From NCBI GenBank assembly GCA_902583295.1, contig CACHUY010000005.1, positions 1 to 60,962 on the forward strand: a DNA stretch of 60,962 nt, read 5' to 3'. Made by a program: the position numbers and the translations under genes. Shown here piece after piece: positions 26,226-36,493 of this stretch. Within the stretch, counting starts at the first letter, position 1. Each line of letters begins with the position of its first letter. The notes beneath the pieces are model-generated. The model saw only the letters and a program-made list of their open reading frames with translations, was not told where the DNA came from and searched no databases. This stretch comes from an uncultured Pelagibacteraceae bacterium (GTDB lineage Bacteria; Pseudomonadota; Alphaproteobacteria; Pelagibacterales; Pelagibacteraceae).

Positions 26226-27911
26226 ATGAGTGATGTTAAATCAGATATCCAAATAGCACGAGAAGCAAAAATGCAGCCTATAAATGAGGTATTAGCAAAG
26301 ATAAATGTTCCAGATGAGAGTACTGCTTTCAGTCCAATGGGACGACACATTGCAAAAATTAATCTGGAGTATTTAGACACATTAAAAGATAAACCAGAAG
26401 GGAAACTAATTTTAGTCACTGCAATTACACCTACACCTGCTGGTGAAGGAAAAACCACTACTTCAGTTGGTTTAAATGATGGATTAAATAAAATTGGAAA
26501 AAAATCTATAGTCTGTTTAAGAGAACCAAGTCTTGGTCCTTCATTTGGGATGAAGGGTGGTGCTGCTGGAGGAGGTTATGCTCAAGTTGTTCCCATGGAG
26601 CAAATTAATTTACATTTTACCGGAGATTTTCATGCAATTACATCAGCTCATAATTTATTATCAGCATTAATCGACAATCATATCTATTGGGGTAACAAAT
26701 TAGATATAGATGTAAGACGGATTGTTTGGAAAAGAGTTATGGATATGAATGACCGTTCATTAAGATCAATAAATATAAATTTAGGAGGAGTAGCAAATGG
26801 TTTTCCTAGGGAAGACGGATTTGATATTACCGTTGCTTCGGAAATCATGGCAATTTTCTGCTTATCAAATGATTTGGAAGATTTAGAAAAAAGAATTGGT
26901 AATATTACAATTGCTTATACAAGAGATAAGAAACCAGTTTACGCGAAAGACTTGAAAGCACATGGTCCAATGACTGTATTATTAAAAGATGCGATCAGAC
27001 CAAATGTAACTCAAACATTAGAAAATAATCCTGCAATTATTCATGGTGGACCTTTTGCAAATATTGCACATGGATGTAACTCCGTTATAGCAACTAAAAC
27101 TGGATTAAAACTTGCAGACTATGTTGTAACAGAAGCAGGTTTTGGTGCAGACCTAGGGGCAGAAAAGTTTTTAGATATTAAGTGTAGAAAATCTAATTTG
27201 AAACCGAGTTGTGTTGTCATCGTAGCAACAATTAGAGCTTTAAAAATGCACGGTGGTGTTGCAAAAGATGACTTAAAAAATGAAAATGTTGAGGCTTTAA
27301 AAAAAGGCCTAGTCAATCTTGAAAGACATATAGAAAATGTAAAAAAATTTGGATTACCTGTTGCGATTGCGGTTAATCATTTTATTAAAGATACAGATAG
27401 TGAAGTAAAAGCTTTAATTGATTTTTGTGACAGCCTAGGAGTTAAAGCAAGTTTATGCACTCACTGGGCAAATGGTGGTGAAGGAACAAAAGAACTAGCA
27501 GCACATGTTGCTGATTTGTGTGAAAAAAAAAATGCTAAGTTTAATTTTCTTTATGAAAGTAAAACGCCTTTGTTTAAAAAAATAGAGACAATTGCTAAAG
27601 AAATATACAGAGCTGATGAAGTAATTGCCGATACAAAAATAAGAGATCAATTAAAAAGTTTTGAAGAAGCTGGATACGGAGAACTACCTATTTGTGTAGC
27701 AAAAACACAATACAGTTTTTCAACTGATCCAAATTTGAAAGGCGCACCAATTGGTCACGTTTTGCCTGTGAGAGAAATAAAATTATCGTCAGGTGCAGAA
27801 TTTATTGTTGTTGTTTGTGGAGCAATTATGACTATGCCAGGACTTCCACGTGTTCCTGCAGCAGACTCTATAAAGCTAAATGAAAAAGGTGAAATCGAAG
27901 GATTATTCTAG
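26226..27911 (+). CDS. fhs: Formate-tetrahydrofolate ligase
   Basis: The 561-residue protein has the ATP-binding [16 protein letters not shown], followed by [20 protein letters not shown] and [18 protein letters not shown], all diagnostic of Fhs. The enzyme joins formate and THF with ATP to give 10-formyl-THF. In C1-oxidising SAR11 cells it is thought to run the other way and save an ATP. The ATG has a good AGGA site. Lying divergent from the C1-releasing soxBDAG operon fits the C1 role. It converges with the GATase gene, overlapping by nine bases at the 3' ends. Confidence 0.97.
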   Translation: MSDVKSDIQIAREAKMQPINEVLAKINVPDESTAFSPMGRHIAKINLEYLDTLKDKPEGKLILVTAITPTPAGEGKTTTSVGLNDGLNKIGKKSIVCLREPSLGPSFGMKGGAAGGGYAQVVPMEQINLHFTGDFHAITSAHNLLSALIDNHIYWGNKLDIDVRRIVWKRVMDMNDRSLRSININLGGVANGFPREDGFDITVASEIMAIFCLSNDLEDLEKRIGNITIAYTRDKKPVYAKDLKAHGPMTVLLKDAIRPNVTQTLENNPAIIHGGPFANIAHGCNSVIATKTGLKLADYVVTEAGFGADLGAEKFLDIKCRKSNLKPSCVVIVATIRALKMHGGVAKDDLKNENVEALKKGLVNLERHIENVKKFGLPVAIAVNHFIKDTDSEVKALIDFCDSLGVKASLCTHWANGGEGTKELAAHVADLCEKKNAKFNFLYESKTPLFKKIETIAKEIYRADEVIADTKIRDQLKSFEEAGYGELPICVAKTQYSFSTDPNLKGAPIGHVLPVREIKLSSGAEFIVVVCGAIMTMPGLPRVPAADSIKLNEKGEIEGLF

Positions 27912-28691
27912 GTTAAGATAATTTAACCAATTTTCTAATTCCCTCATCCTAGAAATTTTATCAAGCTTAGTATTTTCAGTTTCGATATACTGTATATGAC
28001 TATTAATTTCTTTCTCATCACTAAAAGCTCCTTTTTTTAAAAGCCTCTCTTTTCTAAAAACAATAATATTAACCATTTTATTATAGGTAATTTCTGGATG
28101 ATATTGGAGCCCCCAAATATCACAATCATTTACTTTAAAATTTAAACCTTGAACTTTATTAATTGGATTTGAGGCTAACAACACAGAATTTTGTGGCATA
28201 GTTACTACTTCATCAAAATTAAATGCAGGCGTATTAAATTTTTTTTGTTTATTCTTATAAAGTGGATGATCTAATCCTGTTTCATTTATTTCAACATCAA
28301 CAGCAATTCCTTTATGTGAACCTTTGGTACCCTTTTTAACTTCACCTCCAGCTGCTGTGACTGCTACTTGCATACCCCAACATATTGCTAAGATTTTTTT
28401 AATTTTTTTTTGACACTCTTTCATAAACTGAATCTGTCTTCTAATTTCAGGTGTATCATTATAAATATTTAAACTACTACCACCCCAAATAAGTCCATCA
28501 TAACTGTTCAGATCGTCTATATTTTTAAATATATTTTCATCTGATGAAGGATTAACAACATCTGTAGTTAAATCTTTTGTGAAAAAACTAAGACTATCCT
28601 TCAAACTTTCAGTATGAGTTTGAATACCTGCAGATGAAAAATGTTGATTTTCTTCTCTCAAATTTCCTTCAACAATCAATATTTTTTTCAT
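27903..28691 (-). CDS. Class I glutamine amidotransferase-domain protein
   Basis: This 262-residue GATase1 protein has the nucleophile elbow ILAICWGMQ with Cys at about residue 104, and WGLQYHPE with the catalytic His198 and Glu200. It resembles the stand-alone GMP-synthase-like GATases (YfeJ/PA-type). The synthetase partner is not adjacent. Possible roles include gamma-glutamyl amide hydrolysis, which would fit the nearby gamma-glutamylmethylamide chemistry, but this is a guess. It overlaps the Fe-ADH stop by one base. Confidence 0.8.
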   Translation of the reverse strand: MKKILIVEGNLREENQHFSSAGIQTHTESLKDSLSFFTKDLTTDVVNPSSDENIFKNIDDLNSYDGLIWGGSSLNIYNDTPEIRRQIQFMKECQKKIKKILAICWGMQVAVTAAGGEVKKGTKGSHKGIAVDVEINETGLDHPLYKNKQKKFNTPAFNFDEVVTMPQNSVLLASNPINKVQGLNFKVNDCDIWGLQYHPEITYNKMVNIIVFRKERLLKKGAFSDEKEINSHIQYIETENTKLDKISRMRELENWLNYLNLE

Positions 28692-29848
28692 TAAAACAAA
28701 TTTCCAGAAATGCTTTTTTCATACATTTCTTTTAAATCCTTTTGATTAATTTTTTTTGGGTTTCCACCAGTGGACGGATCTTCAAACGCCATTATAGAAA
28801 GTTCATCAAGATTAATATTATTACAGTCCATAACATCTGATAGTTTGTGAGGGATGTTCAAATTTTTTCTCAATTCTAAAATCCACTCTAAAAAACTATC
28901 AAAACTTTTATTTAAATTTAAATAATCACAAATTTCAATAATCTTGTGTTCTATTTCATTTCTATTAAATGATAAGACATAAGGCATAAATATTGCATTT
29001 GATAAACCATGATGAATATTAAACTTTGAATTAACCGGATGACTTAAAGAATGTATTGCTCCAAGACCTTTTTGGAATGCAGTTGAGCCCATCGATGAAG
29101 CCGAAAGTAAACTCATTCTTGCTTCGATATTTTTTCCATCTTTATAGGCAGTAATTAAATATTTTTTAATTAATTTAATACCTTCTATTGCAATACCATT
29201 TGCCATTGGATGGAAGCCTGGTGCACAAAATGCTTCCAGGTTATGTGCTAATGCATCCATACCTGTTGCTGCTGTTAATTTGGGTGAAAGATCTATAGTT
29301 AAAATGGGATCTAAAATAACAATTGATGGCAACAATTTTGGATGAAAAATAATTTTTTTAACACCTGTATCTTTATTAATAATTGCAGAAGCTCTTCCTG
29401 TTTCTGAACCTGTACCAGCAGTTGTGGGTATTGCAATAATACTTGGGATTTTAGAACTAGCAGCTCTTTTCCAATAGTCACCAATATCTTCAAAATCCCA
29501 AATTGGCCTTTCTTGACCACACATAAATGCTATTGCCTTACCAACATCAAGTGCGCTACCACCACCAATTGCTATTACACCATCGCAGTTAGATTTGTTA
29601 TAAACTTTTACACCTTCTTCTACATTTTCGCCTATTGGGTTTCCTGAAAAATTTGAAAAAATTTCTAAATTATTAAATTTTTTTTTCAAATCCTGTATAA
29701 TTTGCTTAATCATATCCAGATTAATTAGATCTTTGTCAGTAACGAATAATGGATTTGATATTTTTAATTCTTGACAGGCATCAAATAAATTGTTGATCCT
29801 ATTTTCACCTACCCACATCAAAGTTGGGTAATTCCAATTATGATTCAT
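28691..29848 (-). CDS. Iron-containing alcohol dehydrogenase
   Basis: The 385-residue protein has GVIAIGGGSALDVGKAIAF (NAD-binding), IPTTAGTGSETG, and the metal ligands in GMDALAHNLEAF and IHSLSHPVN with FNIHHG. These are the group III Fe-ADH signatures. I recall Fe-ADH of Pelagibacter being linked to methanol and other short-alcohol oxidation. Formaldehyde reduction or oxidation linked to TMAO breakdown is also possible. It is divergent from tmm and followed by the GATase gene with a one-base overlap. Confidence 0.9.
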   Translation of the reverse strand: MNHNWNYPTLMWVGENRINNLFDACQELKISNPLFVTDKDLINLDMIKQIIQDLKKKFNNLEIFSNFSGNPIGENVEEGVKVYNKSNCDGVIAIGGGSALDVGKAIAFMCGQERPIWDFEDIGDYWKRAASSKIPSIIAIPTTAGTGSETGRASAIINKDTGVKKIIFHPKLLPSIVILDPILTIDLSPKLTAATGMDALAHNLEAFCAPGFHPMANGIAIEGIKLIKKYLITAYKDGKNIEARMSLLSASSMGSTAFQKGLGAIHSLSHPVNSKFNIHHGLSNAIFMPYVLSFNRNEIEHKIIEICDYLNLNKSFDSFLEWILELRKNLNIPHKLSDVMDCNNINLDELSIMAFEDPSTGGNPKKINQKDLKEMYEKSISGNLF

Positions 29849-29924
29849 AGTAAATTATAATTTTATTTTTCTTTTTTTGTTAGTAAGATATATTTATAGA
29901 ATTATTAATGATAGGAAAATTTAG

Positions 29925-31256
29925 ATGTCTAAAGTAGCGATTATAGGTGCGGGTCCATGTGGTCTTTCAATGTTGAGAGCGTTTGAACATTTGGAAAATA
30001 AAGGAGAAAAAATACCAGAAATAGTTTGTTTCGAAAAACAAGATAACTGGGGTGGACTTTGGAATTATAGCTGGAGAACAGGTTCTGACCAATATGGAGA
30101 TCCAGTACCAAACAGCATGTACAGATATTTGTGGTCAAACGGTCCTAAAGAATGTTTGGAGTTTGCTGATTATTCTTTTGACGAACACTTTGGTAAAACA
30201 ATACCATCTTTTCCTCCTAGAGAAGTTCTATATGACTATATAGTTGGAAGAGTAAGCAAAGGTAATTTAAAAAATAAAATTAAATTTAATACTCGAGTTA
30301 CAAATACATCATTTAAAAATGACAAATTTGAAATTAGCTATCAAGATAAAGCTAATAATAAAATTTTAACCGAAAATTTTGATTACTTGGTTATTTCGAC
30401 TGGTCATTTTTCTGTTCCTTTTATCCCAGAATATGAGGGAATGAATTCCTTTCCTGGAAGGATTATGCATTCTCATGACTTTAGAGATGCTGAAGAATTT
30501 AGAGACAAAAATGTAATTGTTCTTGGCAGTAGCTATTCTGCAGAAGATGTTGCACTACAGTGTAATAAATATGGAGCTAAAAGTGTTACTATTGGCTTTA
30601 GACACAATCCAATGGGATTTAGATGGCCCAAAGGTATGAAGGAAGTTCACTATTTAGATAAGCTTGATGGTAAAAATGCAATTTTCAAAGATGGCACAAA
30701 ACAAGAGGCTGATGTAATAATTTTATGTACTGGTTATCTTCATCATTTTCCATTCTTAGAAGAAAGTATAAAATTAAAAACTCACAACAGATTATATCCA
30801 CCAAAATTATATAAAGGGATTGTATGGCAAGATAATCATAAAGTTTTATATCTAGGAATGCAGGATCAATTTCATACTTTTAATATGTTCGATTGCCAAG
30901 CTTGGTATGCACGGGATGTTATTATGGGCAAAATCAAGATGCCTAATAATGATGAGATAGAAAAAGATATTAACAAGTGGGTTGGAATGGAAGAAAAATT
31001 AGAAAATCCAGATCAAATGATAGATTTTCAAACAGAGTATACCAAAGAACTTCATGAAATGTCAGATTATCCTAAGATAGATTTTGAATTAATTAGAAAA
31101 CATTTCAAAGAGTGGGAGCATCATAAAGTTGAAGATATTCTAACTTATAGAAATAAATCCTTTTCTTCACCTGTGACTGGTTCTATTGCTCCAATCCATC
31201 ATACGCCTTGGGAAAAAGCAATGGACGATTCTATGAAAACTTTTCTAAATAAATAA
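29925..31256 (+). CDS. tmm: Trimethylamine monooxygenase (flavin-containing monooxygenase)
   Basis: The 443 residues are those of a bacterial FMO. FAD-binding VAIIGAGPCGLSML is at residues 4-17, the FMO fingerprint is FPGRIMHSHDFR (FxGxxxHSxxF), and NADPH-binding VIVLGSSYSAEDVAL is near residue 200. WGGLWNYSW and PNSMYRYLWSNGPKE are typical of Tmm. The enzyme oxidises trimethylamine to TMAO with NADPH and oxygen, and members can also oxidise dimethylsulfide. Its neighbourhood, with a TMAO-type ABC transporter and tdm, supports the call. It converges with gpsA. Confidence 0.93.
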   Translation: MSKVAIIGAGPCGLSMLRAFEHLENKGEKIPEIVCFEKQDNWGGLWNYSWRTGSDQYGDPVPNSMYRYLWSNGPKECLEFADYSFDEHFGKTIPSFPPREVLYDYIVGRVSKGNLKNKIKFNTRVTNTSFKNDKFEISYQDKANNKILTENFDYLVISTGHFSVPFIPEYEGMNSFPGRIMHSHDFRDAEEFRDKNVIVLGSSYSAEDVALQCNKYGAKSVTIGFRHNPMGFRWPKGMKEVHYLDKLDGKNAIFKDGTKQEADVIILCTGYLHHFPFLEESIKLKTHNRLYPPKLYKGIVWQDNHKVLYLGMQDQFHTFNMFDCQAWYARDVIMGKIKMPNNDEIEKDINKWVGMEEKLENPDQMIDFQTEYTKELHEMSDYPKIDFELIRKHFKEWEHHKVEDILTYRNKSFSSPVTGSIAPIHHTPWEKAMDDSMKTFLNK

Positions 31257-31259
31257 AAT

Positions 31260-32219
31260 TTAATATTTTATTTTTAATTTTTTATTTTTTGTGATTGCGT
31301 TTAATAATGCAATCATTAAAGGGATTTTTTTACGATTGAGTTTCTTTAAAATATATGGAGCTATTTCGAAGGCCAAATCAGCACCTTCAACAGTATCATC
31401 TTTCATAAATTTTCTTTTAGCCGATCTAAAAGTAAATCCTTTACCAAGATAATCACCCATTTTACTATTTCTGCCGCCAACTGCACTTACATACAGATCA
31501 CCTATACCAGCAAGTCCATAAACAGTTTCTTTTTTTCCCTTAAAATGTTTTATTAAATAATCCATTTCATCAATTGATTTTCTAAATAAAGCTGAGGATG
31601 TATTCTCGCCTTGGCCTGATCCAATTATCATAGAATATATATTTTTAATTGCTGATGAGAACTCTACTCCTCTAACATCAGTTGTATGTTCTGTTTTGTA
31701 ATAACTTGTGGATATCATTTTTCCAATATCTTTTGCAACCTTGAGTTTTTTGTTCCCAATTACAGTGTAACTTTTTATCTTTCGAGCCAGCTCTTTTGCT
31801 AAGCATGGTCCTTTTAAAACTGATACATTTAGTTTGTTATTAGTTTTATTAAGCTGTTCAGACATAGTAATAATTTTTTTTGTTTTATCTAACTTTAGTC
31901 CTTTTGTAAGAACCAAAATGGGAGTTTTACTTTTAAAATGCGTTAAATAGTTGCTGATGATATCTATCCCAACCGAACTTACAGCCACAACTATAAGATT
32001 CCATTTTAAATTTAACATTTCTGGAACAAATTTTTTTGTTATTATTTGTTTTGGTAGATTAATTTTTAAAGATGGATGAAATTTTTTTTTAAGATTTAAT
32101 TTATTAATTAACTTAATATTATGCGGCTCTGATAATGTTACTTTATGTTTGTTTTCTATCAAAGGAATAGAAAAGGCTGCTCCCATTGCCCCTGATCCAA
32201 TAATCAATATATTTTTCAT
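31260..32219 (-). CDS. gpsA: NAD(P)-dependent glycerol-3-phosphate dehydrogenase
   Basis: The 319 residues include the dinucleotide motif ILIIGSGAMGAAFSIPL at the N-terminus. VLKGPCLAKELA and GVEFSSAIKNIYSMIIGSG hold the catalytic-site Lys, and TVYGLAGIGDLYVSAVGG follows. The enzyme makes sn-glycerol-3-phosphate for phospholipids. The gene sits 9 bases after tmoV, so it may be co-transcribed with the TMAO transporter. The sequence is fairly divergent, so a related 2-hydroxyacid role is not excluded. Confidence 0.85.
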   Translation of the reverse strand: MKNILIIGSGAMGAAFSIPLIENKHKVTLSEPHNIKLINKLNLKKKFHPSLKINLPKQIITKKFVPEMLNLKWNLIVVAVSSVGIDIISNYLTHFKSKTPILVLTKGLKLDKTKKIITMSEQLNKTNNKLNVSVLKGPCLAKELARKIKSYTVIGNKKLKVAKDIGKMISTSYYKTEHTTDVRGVEFSSAIKNIYSMIIGSGQGENTSSALFRKSIDEMDYLIKHFKGKKETVYGLAGIGDLYVSAVGGRNSKMGDYLGKGFTFRSAKRKFMKDDTVEGADLAFEIAPYILKKLNRKKIPLMIALLNAITKNKKLKIKY

Positions 32220-32228
32220 ATTTATAAA

Positions 32229-34382
32229 TTAGGCTATTCCTAAGTGTTTCTTTCTTTTATCGACCCAAGTTCTTATCAAATTATCAAAGATTAACCCTAT
32301 AAATGCTACACAAATTCCTAATGTCAGGCCTATACCTGCACCATTTTTATCAGACAAAGCTTTTAAAATATATTGCCCCAAATCTTCAGTGCCAATGAAT
32401 GCCCCGATAATTACCATAAATAAAGCAAAAACTATTGTTTGATTTAAACCAAGCATCATGTGAGGAAAAGCTAATGGGAATTCAATTTTTGTTAATCTTT
32501 GAAACTTATTTACACCAGACATCGTTGCAGCTTCATGTAAACTTACTGGAACACTTCTAAGACCTTCAATTGTATATCTTGTTGCAGGAATTGTTGCGTA
32601 AACTATTACAGCAATTAAAACTGATGTGTCTGTTATTCCAAATAACATCATTACCGGAATTAAATATACAAACGATGGAAAGGTTTGAAATATATCACAA
32701 ACTCCTAACATAAATTTCGCTGCACTTTTGCTTTGAAAACACAAGGTTCCAACTGTAAAACCAATCAAACACGAAACTATAACTCCAAAAGTTGCCATGT
32801 ATGTTGTAACCAATGCTCTATCCCACCATGGACTAAGAGCTATGAACAAAGTTAATCCGCATACTACTAACGCTGATCTAATTCCACCAATTAAATAACC
32901 AGCCCCAACTACTAAAACTATAGTAGCAATAGCAGGCATTCTTAAATAGAGTGCTCGCATTGGCTGCAGTACATCTTGAATTAACCATGTATTAAATGCT
33001 TTTATATAAACAAAGAATGTATCAAAGATCCAGTCAACTCCTTTATTCCAAAAGTCAGCAGTTGATATTCCTTTATTATGAGGAATTTCAAATAAGTAAT
33101 TAAATGTATCTTTGAATAAAAAAGTTCCTATATAAGCAAGCACAATTCCTATTATAAATGCTCCAATAAAAAATATAGTGTTTTTATTTCTTTCAAAGAA
33201 TGAAAGATTGCCAAAATAATCTGTTTGTTTATTTGCCCATGCCAAAGACATTTTATCTAATAATATTGCAATTAGACTGATGCATAAACCTGCCTCTAGA
33301 GCTAATCCAATATTAAGCTGATTAAGAGCTAATAATAAATTAAAACCCAAACCCTTTGCTCCGATAAAAGCTGAAATAACCGCCATTGAAAAACAAACCA
33401 TTATCACCTGGTTAACTCCAATCAGTATATCTCTTCTAGCTGTAGGAATTAAAACTTTAAACATTAGTTGCCAATTATTGCATCCACTCATTCTGCCAGC
33501 CTCTATTACTTCAGGAGGTATGGCTCTTAATCCTAATAAAGTTAATAATATCATTGGTGGAATGGCAACTATCATAGTTATAATCACTGCTGCATGATCA
33601 CCAACTCCAAATAAAACTAGCGCTGGAACAAGAACGGCATATTGTGGCATTGTTTGCATGACCAAAAGAATTGGATATAGAGCCTTTTCAACTCGTTTAC
33701 TTTTAAATGCAGATATACCTAGACCCAGACCAAATATAAATGACAATGGTGCTGCAACTAAGATAAATGATAAAGTTTGCATAGATGGTTTCCACTGACC
33801 AAAAATAGAAATGTAAACCATTGTTAAGCCTGCAAAAATGGCTAAACCTTTACCACTTAATTTGTAGGATAATATTGTGGCGCCTGCAGCAACTATAGTC
33901 CATGGTAAACCTGGTAGTTCTGCCCATGGATTAGCGTCAATAAAATCCCAACTTGTAAATGCAACAATAGTTTCTAATCCACCTAATAAAATCTCTCTAA
34001 TTAACTCAATTATAAAAGTCATGAAACCTGTTAAATTTCTACTTATTTGTAAGAGAAGTGGTCTTGTTTTAAATTCTTGTGTATCTTCATTCCAAAACTC
34101 CATTGGCATCCAGTCGTTCATTAGGAAAAATAGTGAATCATTTATCCATATAGGCAACCATCCAAGTAATGGGGGTAATCTCCAAAAGACATCAAAAGCA
34201 TAATACCTCACCTCTTTACCTGCAAAAACAAAGGTACTTTGGTTAGGATCTTTAATAAACTCTGCCTGACCTCTTATAAATTTGTATGTTTCAGGAACTT
34301 CGATTGCAAAACATAATGCAAAAAAAACAATTAATAAAAACAACCACTGAAATATTTTTGGATTTTTTTTTAGAAATTCCAT
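32229..34382 (-). CDS. tmoV: TMAO/glycine-betaine-type ABC transporter permease (fused double domain)
   Basis: The 717-residue membrane protein contains two ProW-type permease units. The first covers roughly residues 190-390 (AAPLSFIFGLGLGISAF, MSGCNNWQLMFKVLIPTA). The second covers roughly 490-700 (ATFGVIVSCLIGFTVG, MSGVNKFQRLTKIEFPLA). Each has the EAA-like loop that docks the ATPase. The two domains in one chain match the fused TmoV-type permease. With the ATPase and binding-protein genes on the same strand and tmm and tdm on either side, uptake of TMAO is the best guess, though glycine betaine or choline is possible. Confidence 0.87.
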   Translation of the reverse strand: MEFLKKNPKIFQWLFLLIVFFALCFAIEVPETYKFIRGQAEFIKDPNQSTFVFAGKEVRYYAFDVFWRLPPLLGWLPIWINDSLFFLMNDWMPMEFWNEDTQEFKTRPLLLQISRNLTGFMTFIIELIREILLGGLETIVAFTSWDFIDANPWAELPGLPWTIVAAGATILSYKLSGKGLAIFAGLTMVYISIFGQWKPSMQTLSFILVAAPLSFIFGLGLGISAFKSKRVEKALYPILLVMQTMPQYAVLVPALVLFGVGDHAAVIITMIVAIPPMILLTLLGLRAIPPEVIEAGRMSGCNNWQLMFKVLIPTARRDILIGVNQVIMVCFSMAVISAFIGAKGLGFNLLLALNQLNIGLALEAGLCISLIAILLDKMSLAWANKQTDYFGNLSFFERNKNTIFFIGAFIIGIVLAYIGTFLFKDTFNYLFEIPHNKGISTADFWNKGVDWIFDTFFVYIKAFNTWLIQDVLQPMRALYLRMPAIATIVLVVGAGYLIGGIRSALVVCGLTLFIALSPWWDRALVTTYMATFGVIVSCLIGFTVGTLCFQSKSAAKFMLGVCDIFQTFPSFVYLIPVMMLFGITDTSVLIAVIVYATIPATRYTIEGLRSVPVSLHEAATMSGVNKFQRLTKIEFPLAFPHMMLGLNQTIVFALFMVIIGAFIGTEDLGQYILKALSDKNGAGIGLTLGICVAFIGLIFDNLIRTWVDKRKKHLGIA

Positions 34383-34385
34383 AAT

Positions 34386-35417
34386 TTAATTTCTATTTTT
34401 CCTTTCACCAAAAACTGTATTAATTATCTTTGTAGGATTAATAGAGCCTATAATTTTATTATTCTTATCTATAACTCCTACAGTTTTTTCTTGGGTTAGA
34501 ATTTTTTCAGCAACATTTTCAATAATCTCATCTTTTGAAACTCTTAAATCTCCTAAATTATCACTAGTAGATTGATCCATTACATCTTCAATTAACAAAA
34601 CCTTTTCCCTTGGGACTTCTTCGGTAAATTTCCTCACATATTCAGTTGCAGGATTTAAAACTATTTTAGCAGGTGTATCTAATTGTTCAATGATACCATC
34701 TTTCATAATTGCTATTCGATCAGCTAGCTTTAAGGCTTCATCAAAATCATGAGTGATGAACATTATAGTTTTTTGTAATTTATCTTGAAGTCTTAAAAAT
34801 TCATCCTGCATTTCTTTTCGGATCAAAGGATCTAATGCTGAAAAAGGCTCATCTAAGAACCAAATATCCGGTTCAACAGCTAAGGATCTTGCAATACCAA
34901 CTCTTTGTTGTTGTCCGCCTGAAAGTTCTCTTGGAAAATAATTTTCTCTTCCATCTAGTCCAACTAACTTAACCATATCCATTGCCTTACTAATACTATC
35001 GTCAGTATTAATTCCCTTAATTTGCAGTGGAAATGCTATATTTTCTACAACAGTTTTGTGTGGTAACAGTGCAAAGCTCTGAAAAACCATTCCCATTTTA
35101 TTTCTTCTAAGATCAATTAATTCTTTGTTGTTTAACTCTAATAAATCTTGACCCTCTATAAAAATTTTTCCACCTGTTGCATCTGTCAATCTTGAAATAC
35201 ATCTAAGTAATGTTGATTTGCCTGATCCAGATAAACCCATAACAACCAACATTTCTCCTTTTGCTACTTCAAAAGAAGCATTGTTTACTCCGACTATACA
35301 TCCATTTTCTTGAAAAGTTTTTGCGTCAACGTTTCCATTGGCTTTTTGAAGCATTTTTTCGGCATTTTCTCCAAAAATTTTATAAACTGACTCACATTTA
35401 ATAACTGCTTCAGACAT
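34386..35417 (-). CDS. tmoW: TMAO/glycine-betaine-type ABC transporter ATPase
   Basis: The 343-residue ATPase has Walker A GLSGSGKST, Q-loop MVFQSFALLPHKTV, signature LSGGQQQRVGIARSLA, Walker B IWFLDEPFSALD and switch His in MFITHDFDEA. A ProV-like C-terminal extension from about residue 275 looks like a shortened CBS region (NLGDLRVSKDEI, VGVIDKNNKIIGSI). It energises the adjacent permease, whose gene starts 3 bases later. It is separated from the gene before it by 66 bases with an AAGGAG-like stretch. Confidence 0.9.
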   Translation of the reverse strand: MSEAVIKCESVYKIFGENAEKMLQKANGNVDAKTFQENGCIVGVNNASFEVAKGEMLVVMGLSGSGKSTLLRCISRLTDATGGKIFIEGQDLLELNNKELIDLRRNKMGMVFQSFALLPHKTVVENIAFPLQIKGINTDDSISKAMDMVKLVGLDGRENYFPRELSGGQQQRVGIARSLAVEPDIWFLDEPFSALDPLIRKEMQDEFLRLQDKLQKTIMFITHDFDEALKLADRIAIMKDGIIEQLDTPAKIVLNPATEYVRKFTEEVPREKVLLIEDVMDQSTSDNLGDLRVSKDEIIENVAEKILTQEKTVGVIDKNNKIIGSINPTKIINTVFGERKNRN

Positions 35418-35483
35418 AAATTATTAATAAGTTATACGAAAATTAATTGAATTAATATCTATATAATAATTGTTTCTCCTTAA

Positions 35484-36035
35484 TTAAAAATTTTTGATGT
35501 AATAAATTCTAGTATCAATGCCAGTGCTCAAAAAACTTAATGCCTCCCCACTTACTGTGATTTTTTCATCAACCCCAACATTATTTCCACTTACTGTAAA
35601 ACCTGCAAAACATTTATTTTTTTCTTCGTCCCACTCAACAAATGTCTCATCAATTTTATTGCCATTAATTGTGTAAATTTCATGTGCTCTAAAATTGAGG
35701 AAATTAGCTCCCATTATTGCTCTTTGAGGGATAAGTTTTGTAGCTTTGCAGACTTTTTCATAAACCTCGTCAGATAATCTATAATGATCAGTTCCATCAA
35801 AAGTAACCAAAATTCCAGATGGCAGAGTTGAAATTAATTCATTTAATTTTCTCTCTTCTGCAATTCTATCTTCTTCTATTTTCATCCTTTTAACTAAATC
35901 TTCACCTTCTCCAAAAATATTATTTAAGATAAAAAAAGATAAGATTATAATTAATGTAATAATTACTAATCCCCCAAACTGTCTAACTGACTCTGGTAAT
36001 TCCTTTAATTTAGTAAAATAATTTTCTTGAGACAT
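35484..36035 (-). CDS. Membrane-anchored protein of unknown function
   Basis: I start the gene at the ATG at 36035, which overlaps the MORN gene stop by one base (TAATG). A longer frame exists but its extra N-terminus only shadows the MORN gene. The 183 residues have one membrane helix at about 20-42 (LVIITLIIILSFFILNNIF), then a charged coiled-coil-like stretch (KRMKIEEDRIAEERKLNEL), and a globular presumably periplasmic domain of about 120 residues with two Cys. No family recognised. It lies between tmoX and tmoW, in the transporter operon. Confidence 0.68.
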   Translation of the reverse strand: MSQENYFTKLKELPESVRQFGGLVIITLIIILSFFILNNIFGEGEDLVKRMKIEEDRIAEERKLNELISTLPSGILVTFDGTDHYRLSDEVYEKVCKATKLIPQRAIMGANFLNFRAHEIYTINGNKIDETFVEWDEEKNKCFAGFTVSGNNVGVDEKITVSGEALSFLSTGIDTRIYYIKNF

Positions 36036-36418
36036 TATTCCTGTAATTTTCCGTTTTTCCAAATTCCTGATTTTTGTTTTCCATCCGCCCAAGTAAATGT
36101 TCCTTGACCATTCATAAAGCCGTTGGCCCATTCGCCATCATAAGTAGAACCATCTGGAAATGTTAAAAGTCCCTGCCCACTCCATACACTATTTTCAAAT
36201 TCACCTTTATAAATATATCCATTAGGCCAAGTTTCTACTCCCTGACCTTGCTTTTTTGTTGCAACCCACTCACCTTCATAAGTAGTTTTATCTGTATAGA
36301 CCCATTTTCCATATCCATTTTCACAATTTCCCTCTTTACATCCAGTACTTCGCGCAAAGACTGATGAGCAAACTAGAAAGCTTAAAAGAAAAACAAGAAT
36401 AGATCTTTTCATAAACAT
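36035..36418 (-). CDS. Exported MORN-repeat protein
   Basis: The 127-residue protein has a signal peptide (SILVFLLSFLVCSSVFA) and then about four MORN repeats of roughly 23 residues: YEGEWVATKKQGQG, YKGEFENSVWSGQG, YDGEWANGFMNGQG and a last partial unit. MORN repeats form an extended beta-strand sheet often used for binding membranes or proteins. It lies after tmoX and a strong terminator, and its stop overlaps the start of the membrane-protein gene. A periplasmic role is likely; the partner is unknown. Confidence 0.82.
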   Translation of the reverse strand: MFMKRSILVFLLSFLVCSSVFARSTGCKEGNCENGYGKWVYTDKTTYEGEWVATKKQGQGVETWPNGYIYKGEFENSVWSGQGLLTFPDGSTYDGEWANGFMNGQGTFTWADGKQKSGIWKNGKLQE

Positions 36419-36437
36419 ATTTTACACAAAATTATTT

Positions 36438-36470
36438 AAAAAAAAATCCCCCCCAACAATGTTGGGGGAG
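36438..36470 (-). terminator. Rho-independent terminator after tmoX
   Basis: On the minus strand CCCCCAAC (36468-36461) pairs with GTTGGGGG (36457-36450) around a 3-base loop, and a run of nine T follows two extra G and an A. This is the strongest hairpin-plus-T-run in the window. It sits 24 bases after the tmoX stop and before the MORN gene, so it would let tmoX be expressed far above tmoW and tmoV. Confidence 0.9.
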
Positions 36471-36493
36471 ATTTAAAATTTAAACTTTTATCC

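Noticed and set aside
26097..26226. Looked for a glycine or SAM-type riboswitch upstream of fhs and in other spacers over 100 bases.
   Set aside because: The spacer is dominated by A/T runs and I could not make out a conserved riboswitch core by eye; a covariance search would be needed to exclude one.
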